Shown in pieces: positions 33,690-44,480 of a DNA stretch of 64,000 nucleotides. Below the pieces are notes generated by a model. That model was given only the letters and a program-made list of their open reading frames with translations. It did not search any database and was not told where the DNA came from. The DNA is taken from assembly GCA_033064195.1 (NCBI GenBank), contig JARBJD010000043.1, positions 286,935 to 350,934 of the forward strand, in the 5' to 3' direction. The position numbers were made by a program, and so were the translations under genes. This DNA comes from Blattamonas nauphoetae (Eukaryota; Preaxostyla; Oxymonadida). Each line of letters starts with the position of its first letter. Position 1 is the first letter of the stretch.

Positions 33690-35028
33690 GTCAAAAATAT
33701 TGACCCACCTCGTTCCCTCTTCAGCCGGATCAGCTGCTGGCTTTGTCGACAGCATTCTGACTCTGGTGTCATCTCCCCACTCGACTGTAGTTGCAGCAGC
33801 ATTTTCGTTTCTCCACAAAACAATCGAAGGCTCATCGTCTGCTATTCGAGAAGGTCTCGTGGAGGCAGATATCGTCAGCAAAGTGCTAGTGACTGTCCAA
33901 CCTCAAACACTGCCAATTTCAGGAAATGAAAAGATAATCGCTCCTCTCGTCGAAATCATCGCTAATTATGTCGATCTCGCCTCTCTATCCTCACTCGTCG
34001 ATCTTATCATCACTGATGCAGTCGACACATTCGATCATCGTGAAATGATCTTCCAAAAGACCGTGCTCCCATCGTCCCCTCTTGTCACATTTCTGATCTC
34101 AAATCGGTACCCCTCAATGAAGACTTGTTGGACTCATTCATGTATCTGTTGAGCATCCTCGTTCGAATCTGCCCATTCCATCGTCCAACATTGGAGTTTG
34201 TTCTCGCGTCTCAGATTGTGATGGCATTCTCAAGTTGTCTCTCGTTCTTCGAAGATGATCTGCAGGCTTCTGATTTGATCCCAGTGATCCCAGTCGGATC
34301 TGATCCCACTAAATACCTACAATACCATTTCGTTTCTTTCATTTCAAAAAAGTCTTCTTATATATGATATTTGAATGGAAAAAAAAGTAAAAAGGAAAAT
34401 GGTCACTTCATAGATCATGAAAATGCAAACTTTGGGTGCTGCTGTTTCAGTTTGTTCTACAACAATAATTATTAAAACAAGTCGATAATGCGTTATTATG
34501 TCTTCTTTGATGGTTTTTTCTCACTGACTAAAGTCAATGAAGGGAATACATCGAAAAAAGAAGTGTTGGTGATTGTGATCGTGCGTGTTTTTGGGAAATA
34601 AGAGCTGTCTGAAATATTGAAGAGCATTATGTGAAAACAAGAAGTGAATTGAACATGATTAATGAAGTGATAATGAGAAAATCTCAAAGGAAAAGAGTTG
34701 AAATTTGATCTCAGTCTAAATTTAGGCACTGACATCAATTGATCCCAGTTTTACCTATTTTGATGGGACTACTCAGATGCCTGATGATCTGTGTCTTTCG
34801 ATGATTTTCGCCGTCATCAACCAGTCGCTGGCAGACTGGAAGAAAGAAAGCTCGGATGTGGCCCAATCTGGGAAACGGATGATGCAAGCTCTGTTCTCGG
34901 AAGGCTTCGAAGACACACTCGAACAGATTTTGATGAACAACCAGGGCGGAGATTATGGTGACAATGTTGTTTCCTTTTGTCACCCAATCTCACAGAAACT
35001 GGGATCGAATGCGAAATGGCAGTATTAA
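33690..35028 (+). pseudogene. small helical family, copy C1 (truncated, frameshifted, split)
   Basis: Similarity begins at LTHLVPSSAGS, so the N-terminal quarter is missing. A one-base deletion near 34110 (GTACCCCTCAAT where C2 has GTACCTCCTCAAT) shifts the frame before the PFHRPTLEF block. Non-coding sequence flanked by an 11-bp direct repeat interrupts it from 34275 to 34749, and the last quarter (SLADWKKESSDVAQSGKRMM...) resumes to TAA at 35028. Three separate breaks make this a clear pseudogene. Confidence 0.8.
34286..34749. mobile_element. 464-bp insertion in copy C1 with 11-bp direct repeats
   Basis: TTGATCCCAGT occurs at 34275-34285 and again at 34739-34749, bracketing AT-rich non-coding DNA that has no counterpart in sibling genes. 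A near copy (TTGATCTCAGT) lies just inside the right end. The outer sequences TTGATCCCAGTG and, reversed, TTGATGTCAGTG could be short inverted termini instead of a target duplication. No coding sequence; type unknown. Confidence 0.45.
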
Positions 35029-36148
35029 CTTGCGTATCAATTGACGCTACAAAGCCGCCTCCCTCGAATGACTCCAACTCATTTCTGCTGACTCTCATCG
35101 GATGTTGGGAATGCTCTGATTGCTGGTGCCGACAAACAGATTCTGTGATCGTCTCCAATCGTCCAGAAATGGTTTGCTCTTTTGGGTTCGTCGTTCTCAA
35201 CGCGGCTGTCTTTGATTGTCACATCGTCAACCGTCCTCTCTCCAAACAATTCCTTGCGTCCTGAACGATGCATTGTGACCAGATTATCTTTCGCATTCTC
35301 GAATTTTTTCCATCACTAAATAACATCTAGTTTTTCTCGTCGAAATGGGATGTGTCCTACATTCCCGCCGTTCCACAGCCACTCACAATCGGTTTGGGGT
35401 GTGTTCTGCTCTTTTGGCGTTTTATTTTCGTTCCATCACCAATTTCTGTGTTTTGGTCTCTTTGTCTTCTTCTCCATTTGTCTCGTCTCTTCATCCTCCT
35501 TTTCTCTCACTCTCTCTCCAACAAACAGGATTTTGATTCTGGTTTCGTCAACTTGTTTCTTCGTGACGAAGAATCGTCGTTCATCGCCATCACACGAGGC
35601 CACAAGTTTGTCATCCCCGTCCAGTCATTTGTTGATGTTCAGTCAATGTCTGGCGGCCACAAGTTGATTTATTTTGCCCTTCTTCTGTTTTAGTGACGCA
35701 TTTTCTGGCCTCTCACAACACGAACTCATTCTCACTGAGTTGAACGATATCGACATCAAATGAATCGCAACTATCATCCCATTGTTTCAGCATGCCATTT
35801 CCGAACACACGTGCTGTTCTGACGTCATTGGAATGAGCGCGAATCGTCCTCTCTTTTCGTACGTCATTCAGACTCACCAGCTTCTCTTGCACACATTTCC
35901 CAATATCTGACTTCACATGCTGTGTTGCTTGCTGTAGGAAAGTGAATCCTGTGTGAATGTTGATACAGACTGAGAAACTGTCGATGAAAGTCCATCTTTC
36001 CAGACACGACCATTTTCGTTGTTAATGATAATCGAATTTATTCTGCATTTTTCTTTGATGGTATTTCGTAAATCAATTCGAGTATTCTGCAACAGGTTTG
36101 TTCAGAAATCAATGCGACAACCAATGGGATGATCCTCCTTCGTTTTGA
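35029..36148 (+). repeat. spacer between copies C1 and C2
   Basis: Holds the 3' block (35029 to about 35400), an intron-like stretch (about 35400-35529, GTGTGTTC start, ACAAACAG end), the second conserved block (about 35690-35930) and the C2 leader. On the antisense strand 35916-35713 reads VSLNDVRKERTIRAHSNDV..., a peptide recurring in other spacers. Confidence 0.6.
36123..36138 (+). promoter_or_regulatory. family leader motif AATGGGATGATCCTCC
   Basis: Ten bases before the ATG of C2. The same string or a close variant lies 10-25 nt upstream of the ATG in A1, A2, A3, B1, D1, D2, D3, D4 and D5 (all except A4; C1 and C3 lack their 5' ends). Either an initiator-like promoter element, a leader signal, or simply shared descent. 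Confidence 0.5.
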
Positions 36149-37231
36149 ATGGACGCAGAATCAGAACCTTTGAACACATTCATTGATAGCAGTCTTCGTG
36201 ATTCGCAGGAATCAGGTACAACCCTGAATATTCAACTGGAACCATTCCTACATTTCGACCCGAACTCAGAATTGTCGTTCGATGATAAATCAACGATTTA
36301 TAGTTCACTTGTTGCCCTCGTGAAAGCTGATCACACATTCGACAATGTCCTTCAAGACAGAGCTACGACGTTTTTGAAGAGCATCAAACCAGACGGGAGG
36401 GAGCCACCGGGTCATGCCAATAAACTCGTCACGGACCTCGTTCCCTCTTCAGACGGATCACGTTCTGGATTTGTCGACAGCATCATCGTTTTGCTGTCAT
36501 CTCCACATTCGATGTTAAGGGCAGCAGCGTTGTCGTTCGTTTTTGAAACAACAACCAGATCATCGCCAACAAGTCAATGTCGTCTCGTGGAATCAGATCT
36601 CGTCAGCAAAGTGTTAGCGACTGTTCAGCCACACACACTGTCAATATCAGGAAACGAAACCATATTCGACAGTTTGATCAGAATAATCAACACTATCCTC
36701 TTCCTCGCATTTCAGACGTCTCTCCAACACTTCGGGAAGATTGCAGCAGTCGGCCAATTCAACCATCGTGAAATGATCTTCCAAAAGGTCGTGCTGCCAT
36801 CGTCTCAATTTGTGACATTTCTGATCTCAAATCGGTACCTCCTCAATGAACATTTGCTCGACTCATTCACGATTCTTTTGGGCGCATTCATTCGAATATG
36901 CCCATTTCATCGTCCAACATTGGAATTTGTTCTCACATCTCCGATTATGATGGCAATCTCAAGTTGTCTCTCGTTCATCGAAGATGATTCCTTCAAATGG
37001 AATCATTTCACACACATCAACTATGCACTCAAAGAATGGAAAAGGGCAGGCCCAGAAGTGTCCCAATCTGGAATACGGATGATGCAAGCTCTGATTTCAG
37101 AAGGCTTCGAAGACACACTCGAACAGATAACGATGATCGACAAGTACGGATATTTTGTTCTCGGTGTTGTGGAAGAGTGTCAACCTATCTCGCAATTGTT
37201 GGGATCGAATGTGGAAATCACTGAATGGTGA
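36149..37231 (+). CDS. small helical family, copy C2 (360 aa)
   Basis: The only full-length plus-strand member. All blocks in order; ends ITEW at TGA. Start ATG for MDAESEPLNTF follows the family leader. No frameshift or in-frame stop. Confidence 0.78.
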   Translation: MDAESEPLNTFIDSSLRDSQESGTTLNIQLEPFLHFDPNSELSFDDKSTIYSSLVALVKADHTFDNVLQDRATTFLKSIKPDGREPPGHANKLVTDLVPSSDGSRSGFVDSIIVLLSSPHSMLRAAALSFVFETTTRSSPTSQCRLVESDLVSKVLATVQPHTLSISGNETIFDSLIRIINTILFLAFQTSLQHFGKIAAVGQFNHREMIFQKVVLPSSQFVTFLISNRYLLNEHLLDSFTILLGAFIRICPFHRPTLEFVLTSPIMMAISSCLSFIEDDSFKWNHFTHINYALKEWKRAGPEVSQSGIRMMQALISEGFEDTLEQITMIDKYGYFVLGVVEECQPISQLLGSNVEITEW

Positions 37232-37951
37232 GATATCAAATAACCCGTCGAATCCATCTCTCGAATGACACCATCTCACTTCTGCTGAGTCTCCTCGGAT
37301 GTTGGGAATGCATTGATTGCTGGTGTAGATGAACAGATTCAGTGATTGTCTCCAATCGTCCACAAATTGTTTGCTCTTTTGGGTTGGTCGTTCTCAACGC
37401 GGCTGTCTTTGACTGTCACATCGTCAACCGTCCTCTCTCCAAACCATTCCTTGCGTCCCTGAACGATGCATTGTGACCAGATTATCTTTCCAAATCTCGA
37501 CTTTTGGACATCTCCGATTCGCATCTCGTCTTTCTCGTCGAAATGGATTGCGCCCCACATTCCCATCATTCTACTGGCATCCACGATGTGTTTGAGGTGT
37601 GTTCTCTTTTTTGAGCTTATTGTGTTTGTGCCACCAGCACTTTTTGTGAATCGTTCTTCTTTCACTCCTCCTCCTTTCTTGTCTCATCTCTTCATCCTCC
37701 TTTTCTCTCATTCTCCCATTTCAGCAAGCAGTGTGCATTGGATTTTGTCGACATATCCTCACTCTCGTTCATATTGACATTTCGTCGTCTGTCACTTCCA
37801 ACACAACCAGACGAGTTTGGAGTTGCACTGTTGTCATTTTCTGATGTTGAGCCGTTCTTCGACGGAACACGGTTGGATTGGCCTGCCCTCATTCTGTCCT
37901 GCTGACTCAATTTCTTGCTTTTCTGAACACGAACTCTTTTTCACTGAACTG
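37232..37951 (+). repeat. spacer between copies C2 and C3
   Basis: The 3' block is followed by the best-defined intron-like element of the spacers, 37597-37724: GAG|GTGTGTTC, a long pyrimidine tract, TTTCAG|CAAGC. A frame after it reads LPTQPDEFGVALLSFSDVEPF and ends at TGA near 37903. The second block then joins directly to the middle of C3, so the C3 promoter and N-terminus are absent. Confidence 0.6.
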
Positions 37952-38680
37952 TTGTCATCTCCCTGCTCGACTATAGTTGTTTCAGCGTTGTCATTCCTCC
38001 ACAAAACAGCGTATTATTCATCAACAATCGCCCTCAGCTATCTCGTGGAGTCAGACCTCATCACCAAAGTGTTAGCGACTGCTCGAATTTACTCACTGCC
38101 AATCGCAGGAAATGAAATGATATTTGACCGTCTGATCAAAATCATCGTCGAATGCCTCGACCTCACATCTCCATTATCTCTCCAACAACTTGGCATCACT
38201 GCTGCAGTCGACAAATCCAACCATCGTGAAATGATCTTTCAGAAGGTCGTGATCCCATCGTCTCAATTTGTGACATCTCTGATCTCAAATCGACACTGCC
38301 TCAATCGAGACTTATTGGGATCCTTCATGTTTCTATTGATCAGATTCATTAAAATCGGTCCATTTCATTGTCCAACATTGGAGTTTGTTCTCGCATCTCC
38401 GATTGTGATGGCCATCTCAAGTTGTCTCTCGATCGTCGAAGATGATTCTCAAACCAGGATTGAACTCGAATTCATCAACAGTTCGCTGAAGGAATATAAG
38501 AAACAAGGCCCAGAAGTGACCCAATCTGGGAGACGGATGATGCGAGCTTTGTTCTTGGAAGGCTTCGAAGATACACTCGAACAAAGGTTGAAGCACGGAG
38601 ATTATGACGTTGAAATGGTCAGATGCTGTCACTCCATCTCGAAACTGCTGGGAGCGAATGTGGAAATCCCTGACCATTGA
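37952..38680 (+). pseudogene. small helical family, copy C3 (5'-truncated by recombination)
   Basis: Family similarity begins abruptly at LLSSPCSTIVVSALSFL, fused in frame to spacer sequence (an open frame runs from 37817 through the junction at about 37950). The remainder is complete to EIPDH and TGA. About 120 N-terminal codons plus leader are missing, as expected from unequal recombination between a spacer and a gene body. It could still be translated as a fusion from an ATG in the spacer. Confidence 0.75.
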
Positions 38681-39060
38681 GATCACAAAAAACATGTCGA
38701 AGTTATCTCTATCAAATGACTCCAACTCATTTCTGCGGACTCTCCTCGGATGTTGGGAATGCGCTGATTGCTGGTGCAGACGAACAGATTCTGGGATCGC
38801 CTCCAATCGTCCAGAAATGGTCAGCTCTTTTGGGTTGGTCGTTCTCAACGCGACTGTCTTTGACTGTCACATCGTCAACTTTTCTCTCTCCAAACAATTC
38901 CTTGCGTCCCTGCCCGATGCATTGTGACCAGATTATCTTTCCCATTCTCGACTTTTGAACGATCTCAAAAACACATCTCGTTTATCTCGTCGAAATGGGA
39001 TGTACCCCACATTCCCGCCATTCCACAGCCACCCACGTCTTCCTTTGAGATATTCTCATT
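38681..39060 (+). repeat. 3' flank block of copy C3
   Basis: Matches the block after other copies up to about 39060 (ATTCCCGCCATTCCACAGCC). This copy lacks the mid-block TGA because CCTGAACG is CCTGCCCG, leaving a 93-codon frame (38677-38958). After 39060 the similarity ends. Confidence 0.6.
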
Positions 39061-39791
39061 TTTTGGTCATCGTCTTTTCTTCTTTTTCATATCGTACTCA
39101 TTTCACAGTTTCTGAAGTAGATGATGGCAATGAGGAGGATGAAGGGTGATCTGTTCGTGGTTGTTTCAGAAAAAGTCGATAAAAGAGACATTTCTGCTTC
39201 ATTTGATGTCGCACATGGATCATCCCATTGTTTGCCGCTGACCACTTGAGATTCTCAATGTAACAAAACATCGAAACTGGACACAATTCTGAAATAAATA
39301 TGACACGGAGAACAAAATGTGAAGACATGGATGACATTTAATCTTCTCACTGACGAATCACCACGCCATCACTTCTTTCTCGATACATGTTGGCATACAA
39401 GCTCTGTATCCTTTGTTGCACCAAACATCAAAAGAAATGGCGCAAGATTCGGCTATTGTCAGTTCATTGTCTTTCAACTGATCGAATGGGTGGACGATGA
39501 CGAAGAGTGTTGCCCAAGAGTGCAGTGAGGATGCGAAGAGTGTGAAAACGGAATAAACGCGAGAGGCGGAGGGTTTTGAGCGACAAATTGTGGTTGATGT
39601 TCTGAAAATGAAGAGTGAATGTCGCTTCCAGTTTGCGGTGTTGGATCCTGTCGAAAGACGAATTGTGCAATCGATAGTGTCAGGCACTCCAAGTGAATAT
39701 CGAGGAAAGATGACCTTGACGGGGCGAAAGAGAGACCTGATCGTTGGCACGGTCCATCAAGTTGGGCAGATTCAGAAATGGTTTTCTGCCA
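39061..39791. other. unassigned stretch between plus and minus arrays
   Basis: Here the family arrays converge tail to tail. A 130-codon minus-strand frame (39750-39358) directly follows the 3' end of divergent copy D0 and may be remnant or chance. No repeats recognised. Confidence 0.3.
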
Positions 39792-40859
39792 CTATCCGAG
39801 AACATTCCATCCCAACAAATTGAGAATCTGTTCTGTTGGCTGATCGGCCACATTCGCAGGTCGCCCGACATTTCCGTCCATGAGCAGCAGCTCAAGCTCA
39901 TCCAGCATCCCTTCCGACCACAGTGCTTGCGTCAGTTTTGCGCTGTTCTGTTTCGCTTCTCCGCCTTCCTCCTCCCATTCTGTCAATGATCCGCGAAAGC
40001 TCCAAAGAAAGCGTCGAACGGGCCAGTCTGTGTCATCGAACGAGAAGCTGCGTGCGAATGCAAACGGGATCGGAAGCGAGATGGTTAATTCCAGTGTTGG
40101 CAGATGATACACACTGATCCAGACGAGAATGTTCAAAAGATCGAGGAAAGACAAAGATGAGGTGGAAGGAAAGAAGGCTCGATTCTTGATGTGTGTGTGC
40201 AGATAAAGAGACGACGGAACGATCACCTTTTGAAAGATCTGTTCCCGGAGGGTGTTGATTTCACTGGTGGAGAGGTGAAGGGAACAGAGAGAGTCTGGAT
40301 CAACGTGAGACACGACAAATGTCAGAATCCAATTCAGACGAATGAAGATCTGCTCTTGAGACGAAACACGAAAGGTGTGTGATTGAAGAGCAGTGTGGAT
40401 TCTGTGGATGAGATCAGTGTCAATGAGCTTGGTCAGACGGTCGAAAGTGATTGAGATGATTGTGTAGTGAAGGAATGACAGTGTTGCAAGAACAATTCTT
40501 GGATGAGGCGTTGACAATAGAATGTCAATGCTGTCAATGAACCCAGGAGGTGATCTGGGTGAAGAGGGAACGAGGTCAGTGACCAGTTTCTCAGCTTTGC
40601 TTTGGGTACTGCACTCCGCCTCGAAGCTCTTCAATAACAAGACTGCCTTGCTTTAAAGGGCATCATCAAATGGAAAGTCGTCCTTCATCATTGCAAGGAG
40701 CGATCTGAACATGCTCAATTTGTCTTCGAATGGCATAGCTTGATGAATGACAGAATCCAAGAAATTGGGAAGTTCTTGATATCCATCTGGATCTAAATCG
40801 GGAGTGTGGAACAGAATATTATTCTGGGAGTTTGAAGAATTTCGATGATCGTCTTGCAT
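39792..40859 (-). pseudogene. small helical family, divergent copy D0 with in-frame TAA
   Basis: The most diverged member: HRPTLEF is HLPTLEL and the C-terminus is ALWSEGMLDELELLL, yet the order of blocks is kept (LVTDLVPSSPRSPPGFIDSI, IFQKVIVPSSLY). A TAA at 40655-40653 replaces the Gln codon of DNALQ-D/S-K/R-A, with coding sense continuing in the same frame on both sides (PFDDAL*SKAVLLLKSFE). Start guessed at the ATG for MQDDHRNSS. An old paralogue inactivated by one C-to-T change. Confidence 0.65.
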
Positions 40860-41219
40860 CGTTGATTGAAAGCGATCACACCCTTTGGACTCTGTCTCTT
40901 CATCGGAATGGATTCGTTCCCGTTTATCAACCTCGAAAACAAAACAAAAAAGCATGACATGATGTAAACCAGTGAACTAGATCACACACGGACCCCCTCT
41001 CATCCATCTTTGCTCTCGTTTCATTTAAGTCGTATCTTCTTCATAGCAGCCGACAATATCACTTAAATAACGTCATCTGCGTGAAAAAGTCGACATCTGA
41101 GCAATAGAGACAATGGAAGGAACGATAATGTATGAGAATGGGAAGAAGAGTGGAAGAATGAAGAGAGAAGGAACATACCCAAGGAATCAATAGAAAAAGA
41201 CCAACATAGGCAGAACACA
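40860..41219. other. spacer without a gene
   Basis: Upstream of D0 and beyond the 3' block of D1. No leader motif of the family type, no repeat and no RNA gene seen. Confidence 0.35.
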
Positions 41220-41594
41220 CATCATACAAAGCACGGATGGCTGTGGAATCGTGTACGTGCGGGATGCACTTCATTTCGACCAGATAAACGAGATGTGTTT
41301 CAGAGATCGTTCAAAAGTCGAGAATGGGAGAGAAAATCGGATCACAATGCATCGTTCTGGGACACCAGGAATTGTTTGGAGAGAGGACGGTTGACGATGT
41401 GACTGTCAAAGACAGTCGCGTTGAGAACGACCAACCCAAAAGAGCAAACCATTTCTGGACGATTGGAGGCGATACCTGAATCTGCTCGTCTGCACCAGCA
41501 ATCAGCGCATTCCCAATTTCCGAGGCGAGTCCGCAGAAACGAGGTGGAGTCATTCGAGAGAGGCGATTTCGAATCAGCATTCGAGATGCAACCA
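41220..41594 (-). repeat. 3' flank block of copy D1
   Basis: Same block as elsewhere, with the terminal segment GTGCGGGATGCACTTCATTTCG marking its far end. A plus-strand frame (41421-41861) overlaps block and gene and is taken as a shadow. Confidence 0.55.
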
Positions 41595-42668
41595 TCACTG
41601 CCTTTTCACATTCGATCCCAACAGCTTCGAGATGAAGTGACTAAAGGAAACAAGATGGAAGCCATAATCAACGCCTTCGTCGCGTTTCAGCATTTGTTCG
41701 AGCATGTCTTCGAACCCTTCCGAAATCAGAGCTTGCATCATCCGTTTCCCAGATTGGGCCACTTCTGGGCCTTCGTTCTTCCATTCAGACAGAAAAGAGA
41801 GGATGTTGATGAGAGTGGTGTTGAGAAGAAAAACGTCTTCGACGAACGAGAGACAACTTGAGAATGACATCACAATCGGAGAAGCGAGAACAAATTCCAA
41901 TGTTGGACGATGAAATGGGCTGATGGAAAGGAGTTTGACCAATAGCAACATGAAAGAATGAAATAAGCCTCGATTGAGGATGTAGCGATTTGAGATCAGA
42001 AATGACATTAATTGAGACAAACGGATCACGACCTTCTGAAGGATCATTTCACGATGGGTGTATTGGCCGACGGTTGTAGTGATGCCAAGGTTGCTGAGAC
42101 GTGATGGATGTGCGAGATCGACGCAATTTCTGATGATTTCGATGAGATTGTCAAATATGGGTTCATTTCCTGAAATTGGAAGTGTATGAGGATGAACAGT
42201 CGCGAAGAGATTGGTGATGAGATCCAACTCCACGAGAGGATATCGGATTGCAGGTGATGAGGTTTTCATTGTTTCGTTGAGGAATGACAATGCTGCTTCC
42301 ACCACAGTCGAGTGGGGAGACGACAAAAGAGTGACAATGCTCTCCACAAAGCCAGAAGGCGATCTAACTGAAGAGGGAACGAGGTGAGTCACGAGTTTGT
42401 TGGTCAGAGTTCTGTCGAAATCCTTTGGTTCAAGGCTCTTCAGAAACAGGGCTGCCTTGTCTTGAAGGGCATTGTGGAATGGATATTTATCTCTCACAAG
42501 GGCAACTAGTGAACAGTAAATCGATGATTTGTCTTCAAACGACAATTCGGAGTTCGGAACAAAATTCAGGAATGGTTCGCGCAATGTGTCCACAGTTGAA
42601 TGTGAATTCGGTGAATGAGTCAAAGAGGCATCAGAAGACGTTCTCGAATGAGATAGTTTTGTGTGCAT
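41595..42668 (-). CDS. small helical family, copy D1 (357 aa)
   Basis: Intact frame with an atypical N-terminus (MHTKLSHSRTSSDASLTHSP) and a slightly altered NHREMIFQK block (THREMILQKVVIRLSQLMSF). The leader is present. TGA stop at the standard position (NVKRQ). Confidence 0.76.
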   Translation of the reverse strand: MHTKLSHSRTSSDASLTHSPNSHSTVDTLREPFLNFVPNSELSFEDKSSIYCSLVALVRDKYPFHNALQDKAALFLKSLEPKDFDRTLTNKLVTHLVPSSVRSPSGFVESIVTLLSSPHSTVVEAALSFLNETMKTSSPAIRYPLVELDLITNLFATVHPHTLPISGNEPIFDNLIEIIRNCVDLAHPSRLSNLGITTTVGQYTHREMILQKVVIRLSQLMSFLISNRYILNRGLFHSFMLLLVKLLSISPFHRPTLEFVLASPIVMSFSSCLSFVEDVFLLNTTLINILSFLSEWKNEGPEVAQSGKRMMQALISEGFEDMLEQMLKRDEGVDYGFHLVSFSHFISKLLGSNVKRQ

Positions 42669-43409
42669 TTGTGAAAAGATGGAGGATCATCCCATTTTGT
42701 GTCACAAACTGACGGAGAACAATCAAAATGCACAAAACATGATTTGTTCCGTGAAAAGAAACAAAGAAGAACAGAATCAAATGAGTCATTCTTGACAACG
42801 AGCAAGTTCGACGGACTCGCAGAGAACTCGCATGTGACAAAGCGTGCCAAAAATGGAGCCCAAACAACTGTTGTGATATGTAAAGATATGCATTGAGATG
42901 AAAGCCTAAACAGTATCGTGAGAGTGTTATCGACAAAGAAAGCGATGATCGAACAGACTAACGAAGAAAGAACAAAGAGTGATGAACCAGCCGAGGGCAT
43001 CAACAGAAAAAGGATAAAACATCAGAACACACTTCAGAAACATCGGAGATGGTGTTGGAATGGCTGAAAAGTGGGGCACATCAGATTTAGACGAGATAAA
43101 CGAGTTGTGTTTCTGAGTTGGTCCAAAAGTCGAGATTGGGAAAGATAATCTTGTCACAATGCATCGATCAGGGTCGCAAGGAATTGTTTGGAGAGAGGAC
43201 GGTTGACGATGTGACAGTCAAAGACAGTCGCGCTGAGAACGACGAACCCAAAAGAGCAGACCAATTCTGGACGATTGGAGGCGATCACAGAATATGTTCA
43301 TCTGCACCAGTAATCAGTGCATTCCCAACATCCGAGGAGAGACCGCAGAAATGAGTTCGAATCATTCGAAAGAGGCGGCTTCGACTGTCATTTTGATGAA
43401 ATTGTTCGG
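42669..43409 (-). repeat. short spacer between copies D1 and D2
   Basis: Only about 740 bp, making the D1-D2 period 1.8 kb. The 3' block of D2 is present (43409 to about 43030), but most of the second block is deleted or replaced by unrelated sequence (42720-43000). Confidence 0.55.
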
Positions 43410-44480
43410 TCACGTCATCACATTCGCTCCAAGCAATTTTGAGATGTTGCAGCAAGCGATAACAACAAGAACACCATAATCTCCGCTCTTGTCGTTCATC
43501 ATCATCTGTTCGAGTGTGTCTTCGAAGCCTTCCGAAATCAGAGCTTCCATCATCCGTTTTCCAGATTGGATCGCTTCTGCGCCTTCTGTCTTCCAGTCTT
43601 CCAGCGATTCGTTGATGTTGAAGAGAAGAGTAAAAAGACGATGATTGTCTTTGACGGACGAGAGATATGTTGACAATGTCATCCCAATCGGAGATGCGAG
43701 AACAAACTCCAGGGTTGGACGATGATATGGGCCTTTGTCAATGAATCTAATCAATAGAATCATGAAGGAGAATAACAAGTCTTCATTGAGAATGTGCCAA
43801 TTTGTGTTCAGAAACGTCACAAGAGGGGATATTGGGAGCACGGTCTTTTGGAAGATCTTTTCACGAAGGTTATATTTGTCGACTGCAGCAGTGATGTCAA
43901 GTTTCTCGAGATAATATGGTTCTGCGATGTTGATGAATGGGTCGATAAAGAAGAGTAGTTTGTCGAATATCGTTTCATTTCCAGCAATTGGCAGTGTGTG
44001 AGGTTGAACAGTAGTTAACACTTTGCTGACGAGATCTGACTCCACGAGACGATCTTGAATTTTGGGCGATGAATTGCTTGTTGCTTCGAACAGGAATGAC
44101 ATCGTTGCCTCAACCACAGTTGAGTGGGGAGACGACAGAAGAGTGAGACTGCTCTCAGAAAAGTCTGAGTGTGATTTTCCTGATGAGGGAACAAGGTCCA
44201 TGATGAGTCGATCTCCACGATCTTCGTCATCCAATTTCGGTTCGAGGTCGTTCAGAAATTGGACAGCTCTTTCTTGAAGAGCATTGTCAAAGTGATATGA
44301 CTCTTTCACGAGGGACACAAGCGAATTGTAAATTGTCGATTGGTCCTCGAATGACAATTTAGAATTGGGATCGAAATGCAGGAATGGTTCGTTGTTAACC
44401 ACGATAGTCGAAGGTGAATCCAGAGAACCATTCGATGAGGCATCGTCGGAAGTCTTCAAAGGATCTATTTCCTCTTTCAT
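43410..44480 (-). CDS. small helical family, copy D2 (356 aa)
   Basis: Intact. N-terminal sub-type STIVVNNEPFLHF, like A2 and D5. LVPSSGKSHSDFSESSLTLL differs at several normally invariant positions. Ends GANVMT at TGA. Confidence 0.76.
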   Translation of the reverse strand: MKEEIDPLKTSDDASSNGSLDSPSTIVVNNEPFLHFDPNSKLSFEDQSTIYNSLVSLVKESYHFDNALQERAVQFLNDLEPKLDDEDRGDRLIMDLVPSSGKSHSDFSESSLTLLSSPHSTVVEATMSFLFEATSNSSPKIQDRLVESDLVSKVLTTVQPHTLPIAGNETIFDKLLFFIDPFINIAEPYYLEKLDITAAVDKYNLREKIFQKTVLPISPLVTFLNTNWHILNEDLLFSFMILLIRFIDKGPYHRPTLEFVLASPIGMTLSTYLSSVKDNHRLFTLLFNINESLEDWKTEGAEAIQSGKRMMEALISEGFEDTLEQMMMNDKSGDYGVLVVIACCNISKLLGANVMT

